In this document: one piece after another, positions 9,941 through 19,941 of the stretch
Numbering within the stretch: position 1 is the first letter of the stretch
How the letters are laid out: each line of letters starts with the position of its first letter
Assembly (NCBI RefSeq): GCF_900217905.1
Contig: NZ_OBMO01000031.1
Coordinates: 1-43,759, forward strand
DNA: 43,759 nt
From: Alloalcanivorax xenomutans
Lineage (GTDB): Bacteria > Pseudomonadota > Gammaproteobacteria > Pseudomonadales > Alcanivoracaceae
Reading direction: 5' to 3'
Notes under the pieces: model-generated
Database searches by the model: none
What the model saw: only the letters and a program-made list of their open reading frames with translations
Told to the model about the DNA's origin: nothing
Position numbers and translations under genes: made by a program

Positions 9941-12043
9941 TCAGAACCGCAAAGCCAGGGTTAGCCAGAACCGTTCATCAGCCCGATAGCGATTTTCCTC
10001 GAACACCACCGGCTCGTTTTCGAGGAAGTGCTGCACCAACAGGCTGGCCTCCAGGTGGGTCGCCCCCAGGGCACGGCGATAAGCCAGTTGCAGATCCAGG
10101 CGTTCATAAGGGTGATTGTTATAGTCCCGCGCCAGGTAATAGCCGCTGGAAAGCCACCAGTTCCGCAGCACGTGCCATTCCCACAGGGCGCTGCCGCTGT
10201 CACGGGCGGCGAAGCGTAATTCCGTGTCACGGTTGCTGCGGGTATGGATGTGGGCGCCGCTGAGACGCAGCCAGTGATGCGCGCCGGGCCGCCAGCTGAG
10301 CTGCGCTTCGGTACCGCGATGGCTGACCTTGCCGCTGTTGTCGGCGTCAAAATTCACCGGGCTGATGGGGCCGCTGATCAGGTCCCAGAGCTCTTCCTGG
10401 AAATAACGCACATCCAGTTCCACGTCACCGAAGTGGCCGTAGTAACCCCATTCCCGAGAGCGGATACGTTCCGGTTTCAGATTGCCATCGGCCTGTTCGC
10501 TGACAAAGAAGTAGGCCGGATCCCACCCCAGCCAGTCCGCGGTGCGGTCGCCAAAAGGTCCGTTGAGCCGGCTGATCGGCGCGTTGGAATGGGCCTGGTC
10601 CTCGTAGATGTCCGGCGAGCGCAGGCCACGGGCGTATACCCAACGCAAATGGTGTCCGGGCATCAGTTGCCAGGACAAACCGACGCGCGGCGTGAAGTGC
10701 TCGCCGTTGAGGTCATCATATTCCCAGTACCCGCCCAGATTGGCGGTGAGCCGGAACAGCGGCTTCAGCGCCAGATTGGCAAAAGCGCGGCGGCTGACGT
10801 TATCAGCGGTGCCGCTGAGGTAGGTTTGCGAGCTGCCCCGGTCGTAGCGCAGGTTGAGTCCCGCCACCAGCCGCGCCCACGAGTTGATTTGAACGGTATC
10901 CTGGATTTCCAGGTCGTAACGATGCTCGCGCACGTCCAGGTAACTGGTGCCACAAAAACGGTCAGCGCCGCTGCTGAGCAAGTTGGCGTAGCGCTGCTGT
11001 ACCGCCGGGTCGGCGGGCGCGGCGGCCAGTGTGGCGTCAATGTCACCATCGTGGGCCAGATACAGGTCGCGCATTTCCTTCGAGAAAAGCAGGCCGCCGC
11101 CAGCGCCGTGCCGCCCGGTGAGCGGGTCGAAATAACACATGGTCAGCGGCAACTCTTCGTCCGAATACTGGGCGTAACCCGAGACCTTAAGTTGATGCCA
11201 GTCAGACAGTTGGCGTTCCCACACCATGCCGGCAAAGGCGCTGTCGTCGCGCTGTATCGCCAGACGCTGATAATCGCCCAGCCCGCGAAGACTGCTTTCC
11301 GGCGCCCGTTCCAGTTTTGAACGGCTACCGCCGAAGTAAAGGCTGAGCACGTCGCCATTATCCAGTTCCCAGGCTCCGCGACTATTAACGCTTTGGGTGC
11401 GTTTGGCATCGCCGCCCTCCATCGGCGGCAAGCCGGCGTCGTAACCGTCGTCGGCGCGGCTCTCCACGGAGATCCGGAAGGCACTGTCGCCGAGGTGCCA
11501 GCCGCCGCTGACATAGGCGTCACGAATGCCATTGTTGCCGGCGCGCAGACGCACTCTCTGGCCTTCGCTGTCGCGTGGATCGCGACTGATGATATTGATC
11601 ACCCCGGAAAAGGCGTTGGCGCCGTAGGCCGCGGCGGCCGGGCCACGAGTGACCTCAATGCGCTCCACATCCTCCAGAGCGATGGGGAGATCATTCCAGT
11701 TGACCCGCGCCAGTCCCGGCCGATAAACACTGCGGCCGTCCAGCAATACCAGCATGCGGCGATGATCACGGGCCTGGGTGCCGTGATAGGACACTGACGG
11801 TACATTGCCGTCGGCCTTGGCCACGCTCATGCCGGGAACCAGCCGCATGACCTGATACAGTTCCCGGGCGCCGCTGGCGCGAATCATGTCCTGGGTGATG
11901 ATGGTGACACTGGCGGGGACTTCGGAGAGAGGCTGATCGAGGCGGGCCGGGGTCAGCACCCGGGGGATATCCGGGCCGGCCATTTCCTGGGCATGGCTCA
12001 GCCCCACCGTACTTGCCAGTACGGCGGCGGACCAGAGTCGCAT
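9941..12043 (-). CDS. TonB-dependent outer-membrane receptor
   Basis: About 700 residues from the ATG at 12043 (MRLWSAAVLASTVGLSHAQ, signal peptide). The plug domain (about 35-150) has the typical PASVTIITQDMIRASGARELYQVMRLVPGM, MLVLLDGRSVY and VERIEVTRGPAAAAYGANAFSGVINIIS. The remainder reads as a 22-strand barrel with alternating aromatic strands, ending in a phenylalanine (LTLALRF) as outer-membrane insertion requires. The plug resembles the vitamin B12/colicin-type receptor group, but the ligand cannot be assigned. It heads an operon with the binding-protein and kinase genes (88-bp and 4-bp overlap spacing). A transport or ligand-sensing role for the trio is inferred. Confidence 0.92.
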   Translation of the reverse strand: MRLWSAAVLASTVGLSHAQEMAGPDIPRVLTPARLDQPLSEVPASVTIITQDMIRASGARELYQVMRLVPGMSVAKADGNVPSVSYHGTQARDHRRMLVLLDGRSVYRPGLARVNWNDLPIALEDVERIEVTRGPAAAAYGANAFSGVINIISRDPRDSEGQRVRLRAGNNGIRDAYVSGGWHLGDSAFRISVESRADDGYDAGLPPMEGGDAKRTQSVNSRGAWELDNGDVLSLYFGGSRSKLERAPESSLRGLGDYQRLAIQRDDSAFAGMVWERQLSDWHQLKVSGYAQYSDEELPLTMCYFDPLTGRHGAGGGLLFSKEMRDLYLAHDGDIDATLAAAPADPAVQQRYANLLSSGADRFCGTSYLDVREHRYDLEIQDTVQINSWARLVAGLNLRYDRGSSQTYLSGTADNVSRRAFANLALKPLFRLTANLGGYWEYDDLNGEHFTPRVGLSWQLMPGHHLRWVYARGLRSPDIYEDQAHSNAPISRLNGPFGDRTADWLGWDPAYFFVSEQADGNLKPERIRSREWGYYGHFGDVELDVRYFQEELWDLISGPISPVNFDADNSGKVSHRGTEAQLSWRPGAHHWLRLSGAHIHTRSNRDTELRFAARDSGSALWEWHVLRNWWLSSGYYLARDYNNHPYERLDLQLAYRRALGATHLEASLLVQHFLENEPVVFEENRYRADERFWLTLALRF

Positions 12044-12142
12044 TCCACAGTGGTATCGCACCCCGTGCTCCCCCCGCTTGATCCGGAACCGTGCCGTCCC
12101 CACGACGGCAGCCGTTCTCCGTTTTTTCTATCGGAATCCGAG

Positions 12143-13540
12143 TTATTTCTTGATGTGCTTCATCATGCGCCGGCGACGGCGGATCTGCCGATCGGTCAGC
12201 GGATTCTTGCGCCCCTCGTAGGGGTTGTCGCCGGATTTCAGCTCCAGCCGGATCGGCGACCCCTCGATTTTCAGCAGTTCCCGGAACCGGTTCTCCAGAT
12301 AACGCCGGTAACTGACCGGCAATGAATCGGTGCGGTTACCGTGAATCACCACCACCGGCGGATTCGAGCCGCCCAGGTGCGCGTACCGCAGCTTGGCGCG
12401 AAAACGGCCGCTGCGAGGCGGCGGATGGGAATGGGTGATGTCTTCCAGCATGCGCGTCAGGGCATTGCTGCCGATCTTGATGAAAGCGGAATCCCAGGCC
12501 CGCTCCACCAGACCGAACAAGTCGCCGACGCCGGTGCCGTGCAGGGCGGAAATGAATTTTATTTTGGCCCAGGGCACGAATTGCAGGCGGCGATCCAGTT
12601 GCTGCTTGACCCACTCCTTGTGATCGCTTTCCAGACCATCCCACTTGTTCATGGCGATCACCAGGGCGCGGCCGGCTTCCAGCACATAGCCCAACAGGTG
12701 CAGATCCTGGTCACTGATGCCGTCGCGGGCATCCACCACCAGCAACACCACCTGGGCAGCGTCCACCGCCTGCAGCGCCTTGATCACCGAGAATTTTTCG
12801 ATGGTCTCGTGGACTTTTCCCCGGCGGCGCACCCCGGCGGTGTCGATCAGCACATAAGGCCGGCCATTGCGCTCGAACGGCACCTCAATGGAATCCCGGG
12901 TGGTACCGGCCTGGTCGAACACCACCACCCGCTCTTCGCCAAGAATACGGTTGATCAGCGTGGATTTGCCCACATTGGGGCGGCCCAGCACCGCTACCCG
13001 CACGGTGTCCGGGGCTTCCGGTTCTTCCTCTTCACCGGTTTCTTCCGGCTCGGGGAAGACGGCCAGCACCTCGTCCATCAGCGCGCGTACACCACGCCCG
13101 TGGGCGGCGGCGATGGGCAGCACCTGGGTCAGCCCCAGAGCGTAGAAATCCGCCATGGCGGAATCCGGGTCCAGGCCATCGGTCTTGTTCACCACCAGAA
13201 ACACCGGCTTGGGCAGCTTGCGCAACTCCGAGGCCACCTGTTGATCGGCGGCGGTCAGGCCGGCGCGGCCGTCCACCAGGAACAGCACGGCGTCCGCTTC
13301 ACCCACGGCAAGCAGGGCCTGATCGGTCATCGGCCGGTCTATGCCCTCCTCGCTTTCGCCGATACCGCCGGTATCGACCACGATGTAGGGTCGGTCGCCC
13401 ATGCGGCCGTCCCCGTACTTGCGGTCACGGGTGAGCCCGGGAAAGTCCGCCACCAGGGCGTCCCGGGTACGGGTTAGGCGATTGAACAGCGTGGACTTGC
13501 CCACATTGGGGCGGCCCACCAGGGCGATAACCGGTTTCAT
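12143..13540 (-). CDS. der: Ribosome-assembly GTPase Der (EngA)
   Basis: A double-GTPase needed for 50S ribosome maturation. The 465 residues show two complete G domains: GRPNVGKST at about 8-16 with DTGG and NKTD, and a second GRPNVGKST near 185 with DTAGVRRRG and NKWD. A C-terminal KH-like domain follows, ending in a basic tail ([15 protein letters not shown]). Length and order match the family. It lies downstream of bamB, an arrangement common in gammaproteobacteria, separated by about 210 bp containing two palindromic repeats. Confidence 0.98.
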   Translation of the reverse strand: MKPVIALVGRPNVGKSTLFNRLTRTRDALVADFPGLTRDRKYGDGRMGDRPYIVVDTGGIGESEEGIDRPMTDQALLAVGEADAVLFLVDGRAGLTAADQQVASELRKLPKPVFLVVNKTDGLDPDSAMADFYALGLTQVLPIAAAHGRGVRALMDEVLAVFPEPEETGEEEEPEAPDTVRVAVLGRPNVGKSTLINRILGEERVVVFDQAGTTRDSIEVPFERNGRPYVLIDTAGVRRRGKVHETIEKFSVIKALQAVDAAQVVLLVVDARDGISDQDLHLLGYVLEAGRALVIAMNKWDGLESDHKEWVKQQLDRRLQFVPWAKIKFISALHGTGVGDLFGLVERAWDSAFIKIGSNALTRMLEDITHSHPPPRSGRFRAKLRYAHLGGSNPPVVVIHGNRTDSLPVSYRRYLENRFRELLKIEGSPIRLELKSGDNPYEGRKNPLTDRQIRRRRRMMKHIKK

Positions 13541-13656
13541 GCGGCACTCTGACGGTATATTGGGGCGCTATGGTATTAACTTAGCGGGAAAGTTGCCAAA
13601 TTAATCGGCAATGGCTGGGACGATGGTGTCGGAATGGCTTCGCCTTTCCTCAAACG

Positions 13657-13732
13657 CCCCCTCTCCCCTCAAGGGAGAGGGGGCCGAATAGAAAGGTCTG
13701 TCTCGTCTCCCCTCTCCCTTGAGGGGAGAGGG
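13657..13732. repeat. Pair of CCCTCTCCC-type palindromic repeats
   Basis: Two nearly identical GC-rich palindromes, about 13657-13684 and 13707-13732, each made of CCCTCTCCC and GGGAGAGGG arms around CTCAAG or TTGAGG. They lie between bamB and der. The second is roughly the reverse complement of the first, so RNA through the gap could form either two hairpins or one long stem. They could act as a transcript-stability or weak terminator element. They look like dispersed extragenic repeats. Confidence 0.7.
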
Positions 13733-13750
13733 TGAAAAGAGCGTCCCGGA

Positions 13751-14956
13751 TCAGTCCCGGGCTTCCAGGCGGTAGGCGGCCAGACGGCCCTCGCTGCCAA
13801 GCACGTAGATGACGTCGTCGTGGCGGATCGGCGCGGACACAATGGGCTTGCCGCGATGGCGATAGCGGGCCACCAGCTTGCCGTCGCTCTGATCCATCCA
13901 GTGCAGATAGCCTTCGTAGTCACCGACCACCACCAGGTCATCCTGCACCGCGGTACCGGTGAGGCGGCGGCCATAGAGCTTGTCCTGCTGCCACAGGAAG
14001 GTGCCGCTACGCTGGTCGACGCCGCGAACCAGGCCCTGATCATCGCTGACGAACAGCGTGCCCAGATCGGAACTGAGGCGCTGGTGGCTGGAAATGTCCT
14101 TGGCCCAGTAGGGGCGGCCGTTTTCCCAGTCCAGCACCGCCACCTTGCCTTGGAACGTAGCGGTGAACACACCGCCGTTCTCCACGATCAGGCTGGTGTT
14201 GATGTCCACCAGACGGTCGAGTTCGGAGCGGCCGGTGGGCTCGGCCACCCGGCGCTCCCAGATCGGCGAACCGGTCTGTTCGTCCAGGCACACCACCTTG
14301 CCGCCGGAAAACGCCGCGTAGACACGCCCGGCGGTGACCACCGGCTGTGTGCCGCCCAGCAGAATCAGGTTGGGAATGGCGGTCTCGTACTCCCAGCGCG
14401 GCTCACCGGTTTCACTATCGAGCGCCTGGATACGGCCGTCGATGGTCTGGTACAGCGCCAGGGAACTGGTGCCGGTGGGGGCGGAGAGGATCTCGCTGCT
14501 CAACTGGCGGCGCCACAATTCGCTGCCGTCCTCGGCGGACAGCGCCACCGCCTCGCCTTCCCGGGTGCCGTAGTAGACCTTGCCGTAGCCGGCGAAGAGG
14601 CCGCCGGAGATGCGATCCTCGGTCTTTTTACGCCATTGCCGGTCGCCGTCTTCGCGGTTGAACGCGTAGACCTGACCGTGCACGTCGGCGGCGAACACTT
14701 GCTGGCTGGTCACCGCCGGGCTCAGTTTTATCGAGGTCTCGTCCATGCCGTCGCCGGCATTGGCTTTCCACAGCCGTTTGACCTTGTAGGCACTGTCGAA
14801 GTCCGGCAGATCATTGGGCTCGATGGCGTTGGGGTTGCTGCTGCATCCGGTCAGCACCAGCGCGCCCGCCACCAGGGCCACCAGGCCGCGCGTGGTGAGG
14901 GAGCGGCGCAGACCGCCGGAGGCTTGGGAGGCTTTAAGAGGCTGCATAAATCTCAC
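13751..14956 (-). CDS. bamB: Outer-membrane protein assembly lipoprotein BamB
   Basis: A beta-propeller lipoprotein of the BAM complex that inserts outer-membrane proteins. The 401-residue reading starts at a GTG (14956) overlapping the upstream stop as GTGA; an ATG three codons later (14947) is an alternative. The signal peptide ends at lipobox LTGC with Cys38. The body is a series of PQQ-like repeats (for example GQVYAFNREDG, YYGTREGEAVALSAEDGSELWRRQL, VVVGDYEGYLHWMDQSDG). Neighbours yfgM, hisS and der are the usual ones. Confidence 0.96.
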   Translation of the reverse strand: MRFMQPLKASQASGGLRRSLTTRGLVALVAGALVLTGCSSNPNAIEPNDLPDFDSAYKVKRLWKANAGDGMDETSIKLSPAVTSQQVFAADVHGQVYAFNREDGDRQWRKKTEDRISGGLFAGYGKVYYGTREGEAVALSAEDGSELWRRQLSSEILSAPTGTSSLALYQTIDGRIQALDSETGEPRWEYETAIPNLILLGGTQPVVTAGRVYAAFSGGKVVCLDEQTGSPIWERRVAEPTGRSELDRLVDINTSLIVENGGVFTATFQGKVAVLDWENGRPYWAKDISSHQRLSSDLGTLFVSDDQGLVRGVDQRSGTFLWQQDKLYGRRLTGTAVQDDLVVVGDYEGYLHWMDQSDGKLVARYRHRGKPIVSAPIRHDDVIYVLGSEGRLAAYRLEARD

Positions 14957-15600
14957 GATTGACGGTTCAGGTCATCCAGTTTCATTTGCACGCGGTCACT
15001 TCCCCCCTGGCCGCCCATGGCTTCCAGTGCGGAAGCATAAGCGTCCCGTGCTTCGTCCCATTGCTGCCTGGCCTTGGCGACGTCGCCTTTGAGCTCCAGG
15101 GCCTGCCCCTGCATGGCCTCGGGCCAGGTACGGCCCAATTCCTTGCCGGCGGCGTCCAGCTCGTTCTGGGCGATCAACACTCGCACCAGGCGTAAACGGG
15201 CCACGTGTTCCAGTTCCTTGGTGGCGGGTTTGTCCACCACCAGGCGCAGTTGACTGGCGGCTTCGTCCAGATCGCCGTCCTGCACCGCCAGTTTGGCCAG
15301 TGCCAGATGGGCGTAACCGGCGTAGCTGCTGCCGGCGAACTGGTCGATCAAGGCTTCGGCATTGGTTTTCACCACGCCGGCATCGCCGTCGCCGGCGCCC
15401 GTCGGCATCGCGCCGATCATCTTCTCGTACAGGCCGGAGGCCTTGCCGGCTTCAACGCTTTGATGCTGCTGCCATTGCCGCCAGCCGATCATGGAACCCA
15501 CCGCCAGTACGATCACCACTACCGTGGCCACGCCGTTTTTCTGCCACCAGTTGCGCAGACGCTCGGCTTGTTCTTCTTCGTCACGGATGTAATCGGCCAC
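14953..15600 (-). CDS. yfgM: YfgM-like tetratricopeptide membrane protein
   Basis: A 215-residue protein with a short charged cytoplasmic start (MADYIRDEEEQAERLRNWW), one membrane segment (about 24-42, VATVVVIVLAVGSMIGW) and a periplasmic TPR-like domain (YAGYAHLALAKLAVQDGDLDEAASQLRLV). This matches YfgM/UPF0070, which in E. coli binds SecYEG and the chaperone PpiD and affects periplasmic protein handling. Its position between hisS and bamB is diagnostic, and its stop overlaps the bamB start. Confidence 0.93.
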   Translation of the reverse strand: MADYIRDEEEQAERLRNWWQKNGVATVVVIVLAVGSMIGWRQWQQHQSVEAGKASGLYEKMIGAMPTGAGDGDAGVVKTNAEALIDQFAGSSYAGYAHLALAKLAVQDGDLDEAASQLRLVVDKPATKELEHVARLRLVRVLIAQNELDAAGKELGRTWPEAMQGQALELKGDVAKARQQWDEARDAYASALEAMGGQGGSDRVQMKLDDLNRQS

Positions 15601-15612
15601 CCCTGTTTCTCC

Positions 15613-16893
15613 TTACGCTTGTGATCTTGCGAGACGTTCGGCCAGCCAGTCGGCCAGGTCGGTCTCGGGCAATTGCTGTTGTTCCGCGTCTTCACGCAGC
15701 GGTTTCACCGCCACTTCCCCGCGCGCCACTTCGTCCTCGCCGAGGATCAGCGCGTAGCGGGCGCCGCTGCGGTCGGCTTTTTTCATCTGACTCTTGAAGC
15801 TGCCGCCACCACAATGGGCGACGATGCCGACGCCGGGGAACCGGTCCCGCAGGCGCTCGGCCAGGGCCAGAGCCTGGGACTGCACTTCGCCCATGGCAGC
15901 AATATAGAGTGCCACCGGCGCCGGCAGTTCCGGGTTTTGTTGTTCCAGCAGCAGAATCAGCCGCTCCAGGCCCATGGCGAAGCCCACAGCCGGAGTCGGC
16001 TTGCCGCCCAGTTGCGCCACCAGGCCGTCGTAACGGCCGCCGGCGCACACCGTGCCCTGGGCGCCCAGAGCCCGGGTGGTCCATTCGAATACGGTTTTGC
16101 CGTAATAGTCCAGCCCGCGCACCAAATAAGGGTTGAGGCGGTATTCGATCCCGGCGGCCTCGAGCAACGCACACAGCTTGCTGAAGTGCTCACGGGCATC
16201 GTGGTTAAGAAATTGTTCCAGCCGCGGCGCCTGTTCCAGCACTTCGCGGGTGCCGGCGTCCTTGCTGTCGAGCACGCGCAGCGGGTTGCGTTCCAGCCGG
16301 CGGCGGGAGTCGTCGTCCAGGCGCTCGCTGTGTTCGCGCAGGTAGGCCACCAGGGCATCACGGTAGCGGGCGCGGTCTTCGGCGTCTCCCAGGGAATTCA
16401 GTTCCAGGGTGACCTGATCGGATAAGCCCAGGGCTTTCCACAGGCGCGCGGAGAGCAGAATCACCTCGGCGTCAATGTCCGGCCCGTCCATGCCGAAGGT
16501 TTCCACGCCAATCTGGTGGAACTGGCGATAACGGCCGGCCTGCGGACGCTCATGGCGGAACATGGGCCCGGCATACCAGAGCCGCTGGGTCTGGTTGTAG
16601 AGCAGACCGTGCTCCTCCGCGGCGCGCACGCAGCTGGCGGTGCCTTCCGGACGCAGGGTCAGGCTGTCGCCATTGCGGTCCTCGAAGGTGTACATCTCCT
16701 TCTCGACGATATCGGTGACTTCGCCGATGCCGCGCTTGAACAGATCGGTCTGCTCCAGGATCGGCGTGCGGATCTCCTGGTAGCCATAGGCCGCCAGCAC
16801 CCCGCGCACTTTATCTTCCAGCCACTGCCACAGCGGCGTCTGCTGCGGCAGGATGTCGTTCATCCCGCGAATGGAGGTGATCTTCTTACCCAC
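15613..16893 (-). CDS. hisS: Histidyl-tRNA synthetase
   Basis: A class II aminoacyl-tRNA synthetase of 426 residues. Motif 1 lies in the N-terminal region; motif 2 appears as [21 protein letters not shown]. The two histidine-specific motifs [15 protein letters not shown] and [12 protein letters not shown] are present, and motif 3 is [13 protein letters not shown]-terminal anticodon-binding domain holds [24 protein letters not shown]. The gene lies 12 bp upstream of yfgM and about 130 bp downstream of ispG. Confidence 0.98.
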   Translation of the reverse strand: MGKKITSIRGMNDILPQQTPLWQWLEDKVRGVLAAYGYQEIRTPILEQTDLFKRGIGEVTDIVEKEMYTFEDRNGDSLTLRPEGTASCVRAAEEHGLLYNQTQRLWYAGPMFRHERPQAGRYRQFHQIGVETFGMDGPDIDAEVILLSARLWKALGLSDQVTLELNSLGDAEDRARYRDALVAYLREHSERLDDDSRRRLERNPLRVLDSKDAGTREVLEQAPRLEQFLNHDAREHFSKLCALLEAAGIEYRLNPYLVRGLDYYGKTVFEWTTRALGAQGTVCAGGRYDGLVAQLGGKPTPAVGFAMGLERLILLLEQQNPELPAPVALYIAAMGEVQSQALALAERLRDRFPGVGIVAHCGGGSFKSQMKKADRSGARYALILGEDEVARGEVAVKPLREDAEQQQLPETDLADWLAERLARSQA

Positions 16894-16963
16894 CGGTTCT
16901 CCTTGTTAACGCTCGACGCCCGACGCTGCACGCCCGACGCTTGAAACCCGACCGGAAACAACA

Positions 16964-17022
16964 AACGCCGGAGACTTGCCGCTTTTCGGCGTCAAGCGTC
17001 CGGCGTCCGGCACCCGGCGTTC
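16964..17022 (-). terminator. Inverted-repeat region after ispG (probable terminator)
   Basis: On the minus strand, starting right after the ispG stop, AACGCCGG and CCGGCGTT arms enclose shorter complementary stretches, and the distal arm is followed by TGTTGTTTCC. Variants of CGACGC/GCGTC recur on both sides up to 16915 (for example GACGCTTGA and TCAAGCGTC). A mixed terminator/extragenic repeat is the likely reading. Confidence 0.5.
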
Positions 17023-17023
17023 T

Positions 17024-18142
17024 TTATTCACTACGCGCGATAATACCCTTGGCTTCGTCGTCGCGCATTTTTTGCACCTTGGCGCGCACCATCCGTTCCA
17101 GTTCGCTCACCAGGTCTTCCTGCTTGACGTGGTGGCTTTTCTGGCCGTCCTCGTAGGACAGATTGTTCGGGGTGCCGCCGGTGAGACCGACATCGGCTTC
17201 CCGCGCTTCGCCCGGACCGTTGACCAGGCAGCCGATCACCGCCAGGTCCACGGACTCGTTGATGTCTTCCAGGCGCGCCTCCAATTCGTTGACGGTCTGG
17301 ATCACATCGAAGTTCTGCCGCGAACAGCTCGGGCAGGCGATGATATTGACGCCTTTCTTGCGCAGATTGAGGCTCTTGAGAATATCGAAACCGACGCGGA
17401 TTTCCTCCACCGGGTCGGTGGCCAGGGAAATACGGATGGTGTCACCAATGCCTTCCAGCAGCAGACCGCCAAGCGCCACCGCGGATTTCACCGTGCCGGA
17501 GCGGAACGTGCCCGCCTCGGTGACGCCCAGATGCAGGGGTTGCTCCACCTGGGTGGCCAGCTTGCGGTAAGCCTGCAGGGTCATGAAGACATTGGAGGCC
17601 TTGACGCTGATTTTGAATTCCTGGAAATCGTGGCGGTCGAGAATCTCCGCGTGCCGCAACGCCGACTCCACCAGCGCGTCACTGGTGGGTTCGCCGTATT
17701 TGCGTTGCAGTTCCTTCTCCAGCGAGCCGGCGTTGACCCCGATACGGATCGGAACCCCGTGATCACGGGCGGACTGAATCACCGCCCGCACCCGGTCCTC
17801 ACGACCGATATTCCCCGGGTTGATACGCAGGCAGTCGGCGCCTTCGTCGGCCACCTTCAGGGCGATCTTGTAATCGTAGTGGATGTCCGCCACCAGCGGC
17901 ACCTGCACCTGTTTGCGGATCTTGCCGAAGGCCTCGGCGGCGTCCATGGTCGGCACCGAAACCCGCACGATATCGGCCCCCACCTCTTCCAGGCGGCGAA
18001 TCTGCGCCACCGTGGCGTCCACGTCGCAGGTGTCGGTGTTAGTCATGCTCTGCACGGAGATCGGAGCGTCACCGCCAACGGGCACGGATCCCACATGAAT
18101 CTGCCGGGATTTGCGGCGTTGAATGGAAATTTCCGGTTCCAT
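17024..18142 (-). CDS. ispG: 4-hydroxy-3-methylbut-2-en-1-yl diphosphate synthase (flavodoxin)
   Basis: An iron-sulfur enzyme of the non-mevalonate isoprenoid pathway that reduces MEcPP to HMBPP. The ATG at 18142 ([20 protein letters not shown]) gives 372 residues, the bacterial length. A TIM barrel carries the substrate site ([20 protein letters not shown]). The C-terminal domain holds the 4Fe-4S ligands Cys270 and Cys273 (CPSC), Cys305 (GCLVNGPGE) and Glu312. It follows rodZ, as in most gammaproteobacteria. Its cluster would be supplied by the Suf system encoded further right. Confidence 0.98.
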   Translation of the reverse strand: MEPEISIQRRKSRQIHVGSVPVGGDAPISVQSMTNTDTCDVDATVAQIRRLEEVGADIVRVSVPTMDAAEAFGKIRKQVQVPLVADIHYDYKIALKVADEGADCLRINPGNIGREDRVRAVIQSARDHGVPIRIGVNAGSLEKELQRKYGEPTSDALVESALRHAEILDRHDFQEFKISVKASNVFMTLQAYRKLATQVEQPLHLGVTEAGTFRSGTVKSAVALGGLLLEGIGDTIRISLATDPVEEIRVGFDILKSLNLRKKGVNIIACPSCSRQNFDVIQTVNELEARLEDINESVDLAVIGCLVNGPGEAREADVGLTGGTPNNLSYEDGQKSHHVKQEDLVSELERMVRAKVQKMRDDEAKGIIARSE

Positions 18143-18238
18143 ACTGACTCCTGAAGAGCTGAAACGTCTGATCGACTTATCGCGGCCCGGCACCGGGCCG
18201 GGCATTCAACAGCGTTAGGCGGCCACGGTCATACGGGG

Positions 18239-19165
18239 CTACGGTAAAGAGAAACGCAGCACCTGGCCGGATCCGCTGCCGGGCAGGGTTTCCGTCTTGC
18301 CGTTGAGTGTCATCTCGCTGACCGCGGCGGCGTCACCGACGGTCAGCCGATAAGGGGCTTCGCCATTGAGGGACACACGATCCCCGGCGCTTTGCACACC
18401 TTCCACCAGGCGCTTGCCGGTGGCGTCAACGACCCGGATCCAGCAATCGCGGGAAAAAGCCATTTCCAGCCGGTCGCCGCTGGTTTCCGCCATGGAGGCT
18501 CCGGTTTCGCTGTCCGTGGCGGCCTCATCAGCCGGCTCCGGAGTTCCCGCCTGTGGCTCCACCACCGCGGCCCCGCTGTCCATGCCATTATCCTCCGTAT
18601 TGGAAGACGGCTCCATGACAGGTTCCGGGGCCACCGTTCCGGAGTCCGGGGAGGGCTCCGACGGCGGTGCCGGGGCCAGGTCCGTATCGGACCCGGTGTC
18701 GGCCGGCGCCGCTGGTGACGGCTCCGGCACCACGGATTCTTCCACCGTATCGGGGTGCGTGCCCACCGGCTCGGGCTCGCCGGCCGAGGGCCATAACCAC
18801 CATGCCAGGGCCAGCAGCAACAGGACCAGCAGCACCAGCAGCAACGGCCAGCGCCAGTCGCGCCCGCCACTCAGCGGTTCATGCACGGATTCGGTGGGCG
18901 CCGGCTCCCGGCGGTTCTGGTTCACATGCTGCTGAAAGCGGGACGCCAGTTCCTCGCCGGGCAGGCCGAGCAGACGGGCGTAATTACGTAAATACCCTTT
19001 AATAAAGGGCGGCTCGGGCAAACGCCCGTAGTCATCGTCCTCGAGAGCCTGAAGGTAGCTCATCGAAAGGTGCAGGTGTTCGGACACTTCCTCACGGGTC
19101 ATACCCCGCTCTTCACGCACTCGACGCAACTCGGCGCCGGGCAGTTCCGTCCCTGACTCGCTCAT
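18239..19165 (-). CDS. rodZ: RodZ-like cytoskeleton protein
   Basis: 308 residues from the ATG at 19165, which overlaps the pilF stop (TAATG). An N-terminal helix-turn-helix (about 10-85: LRRVREERGMTREEVSEHLHLSMSYLQALED) binds MreB in known RodZ proteins. A single membrane helix lies at about 104-125 (WPLLLVLLVLLLLALAWWLWP). A long Pro/Ala/Glu/Ser-rich periplasmic linker follows, then a beta-rich DUF4115 domain (about 225-305, SRDCWIRVVDATGKRLVEG). RodZ helps maintain rod shape. The linker is low complexity and likely disordered. Confidence 0.93.
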   Translation of the reverse strand: MSESGTELPGAELRRVREERGMTREEVSEHLHLSMSYLQALEDDDYGRLPEPPFIKGYLRNYARLLGLPGEELASRFQQHVNQNRREPAPTESVHEPLSGGRDWRWPLLLVLLVLLLLALAWWLWPSAGEPEPVGTHPDTVEESVVPEPSPAAPADTGSDTDLAPAPPSEPSPDSGTVAPEPVMEPSSNTEDNGMDSGAAVVEPQAGTPEPADEAATDSETGASMAETSGDRLEMAFSRDCWIRVVDATGKRLVEGVQSAGDRVSLNGEAPYRLTVGDAAAVSEMTLNGKTETLPGSGSGQVLRFSLP

Positions 19166-19941
19166 TAAGGTGCCTCCTGAGCGTCGCGCCACTCCTGCCA
19201 GAGCCGATATTCACGGGAGCCCCGGTGGAGATTCTGCAACGCAAGCTCATAACTGGATTGTTGGTCTTTACGGCCCAACGCATGGGCCAGCCGCACCCCC
19301 AGCCACAACCCGGCGGGGTCCTGTCGACCCACCCGCTGGGTGTATTGTTGGTAATAGTCCCAGCCCAGATCGTAGCGCTGCTCCTGATAATACAGCCGCG
19401 CCAGCTCCAGATTCGGTGTCACGGATCGCGGTTGCAGACGAAGCGCCTTGATAAAGGCTTCTTTCGCCTCCTCCGGCTGGTCCAGGCGCAGATGGCACAG
19501 GCCGATATTGCTATAGGCACTGCCCCGCCCTTCATAACCCGGGTCGTTGGCGACCCGACCGAAAAGCTTGAGCGCTTCCTGGTACCGACCCTGGCTGTAC
19601 AGCAGGGTTCCGTAGTTGTTCAATGCCGGCGCGTAATCGCCGTCGATCCGCAGGGCGCGGTTGTAGTGACGCTCCTCATTCTCCGGATCGCGCTCGTAGT
19701 TATACAACAAGGCCATGGCATTGTGTGCCTTGGCACTGTTGTCATTGAGTGACAGAGCCCGGGAAAAATGTCGCCGGGCCTCGCTGGGATTGCCCTGCTG
19801 AAGATATTGAAGACCAGCGGCGACGCGGCTGGTGACCGCCTCATCCACCTTGACGTTGTTACGACTGCTCTCCACCGCGCAGCCGGACAGCCAAAGGCCT
19901 CCGGCCAGCACCACAACCAAAGAAAAATGTCGTTTTATCAT
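19165..19941 (-). CDS. pilF: Type IV pilus biogenesis/stability lipoprotein PilF (PilW)
   Basis: A 258-residue outer-membrane lipoprotein that acts as pilotin for the PilQ secretin. The ATG at 19941 overlaps the rlmN stop as ATGA. The signal peptide ends at LSGC with Cys21. The rest is a ladder of TPR repeats ([69 protein letters not shown]). Position between rlmN and rodZ is the conserved location of pilF. No other pilus genes are in the window. Confidence 0.95.
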   Translation of the reverse strand: MIKRHFSLVVVLAGGLWLSGCAVESSRNNVKVDEAVTSRVAAGLQYLQQGNPSEARRHFSRALSLNDNSAKAHNAMALLYNYERDPENEERHYNRALRIDGDYAPALNNYGTLLYSQGRYQEALKLFGRVANDPGYEGRGSAYSNIGLCHLRLDQPEEAKEAFIKALRLQPRSVTPNLELARLYYQEQRYDLGWDYYQQYTQRVGRQDPAGLWLGVRLAHALGRKDQQSSYELALQNLHRGSREYRLWQEWRDAQEAP

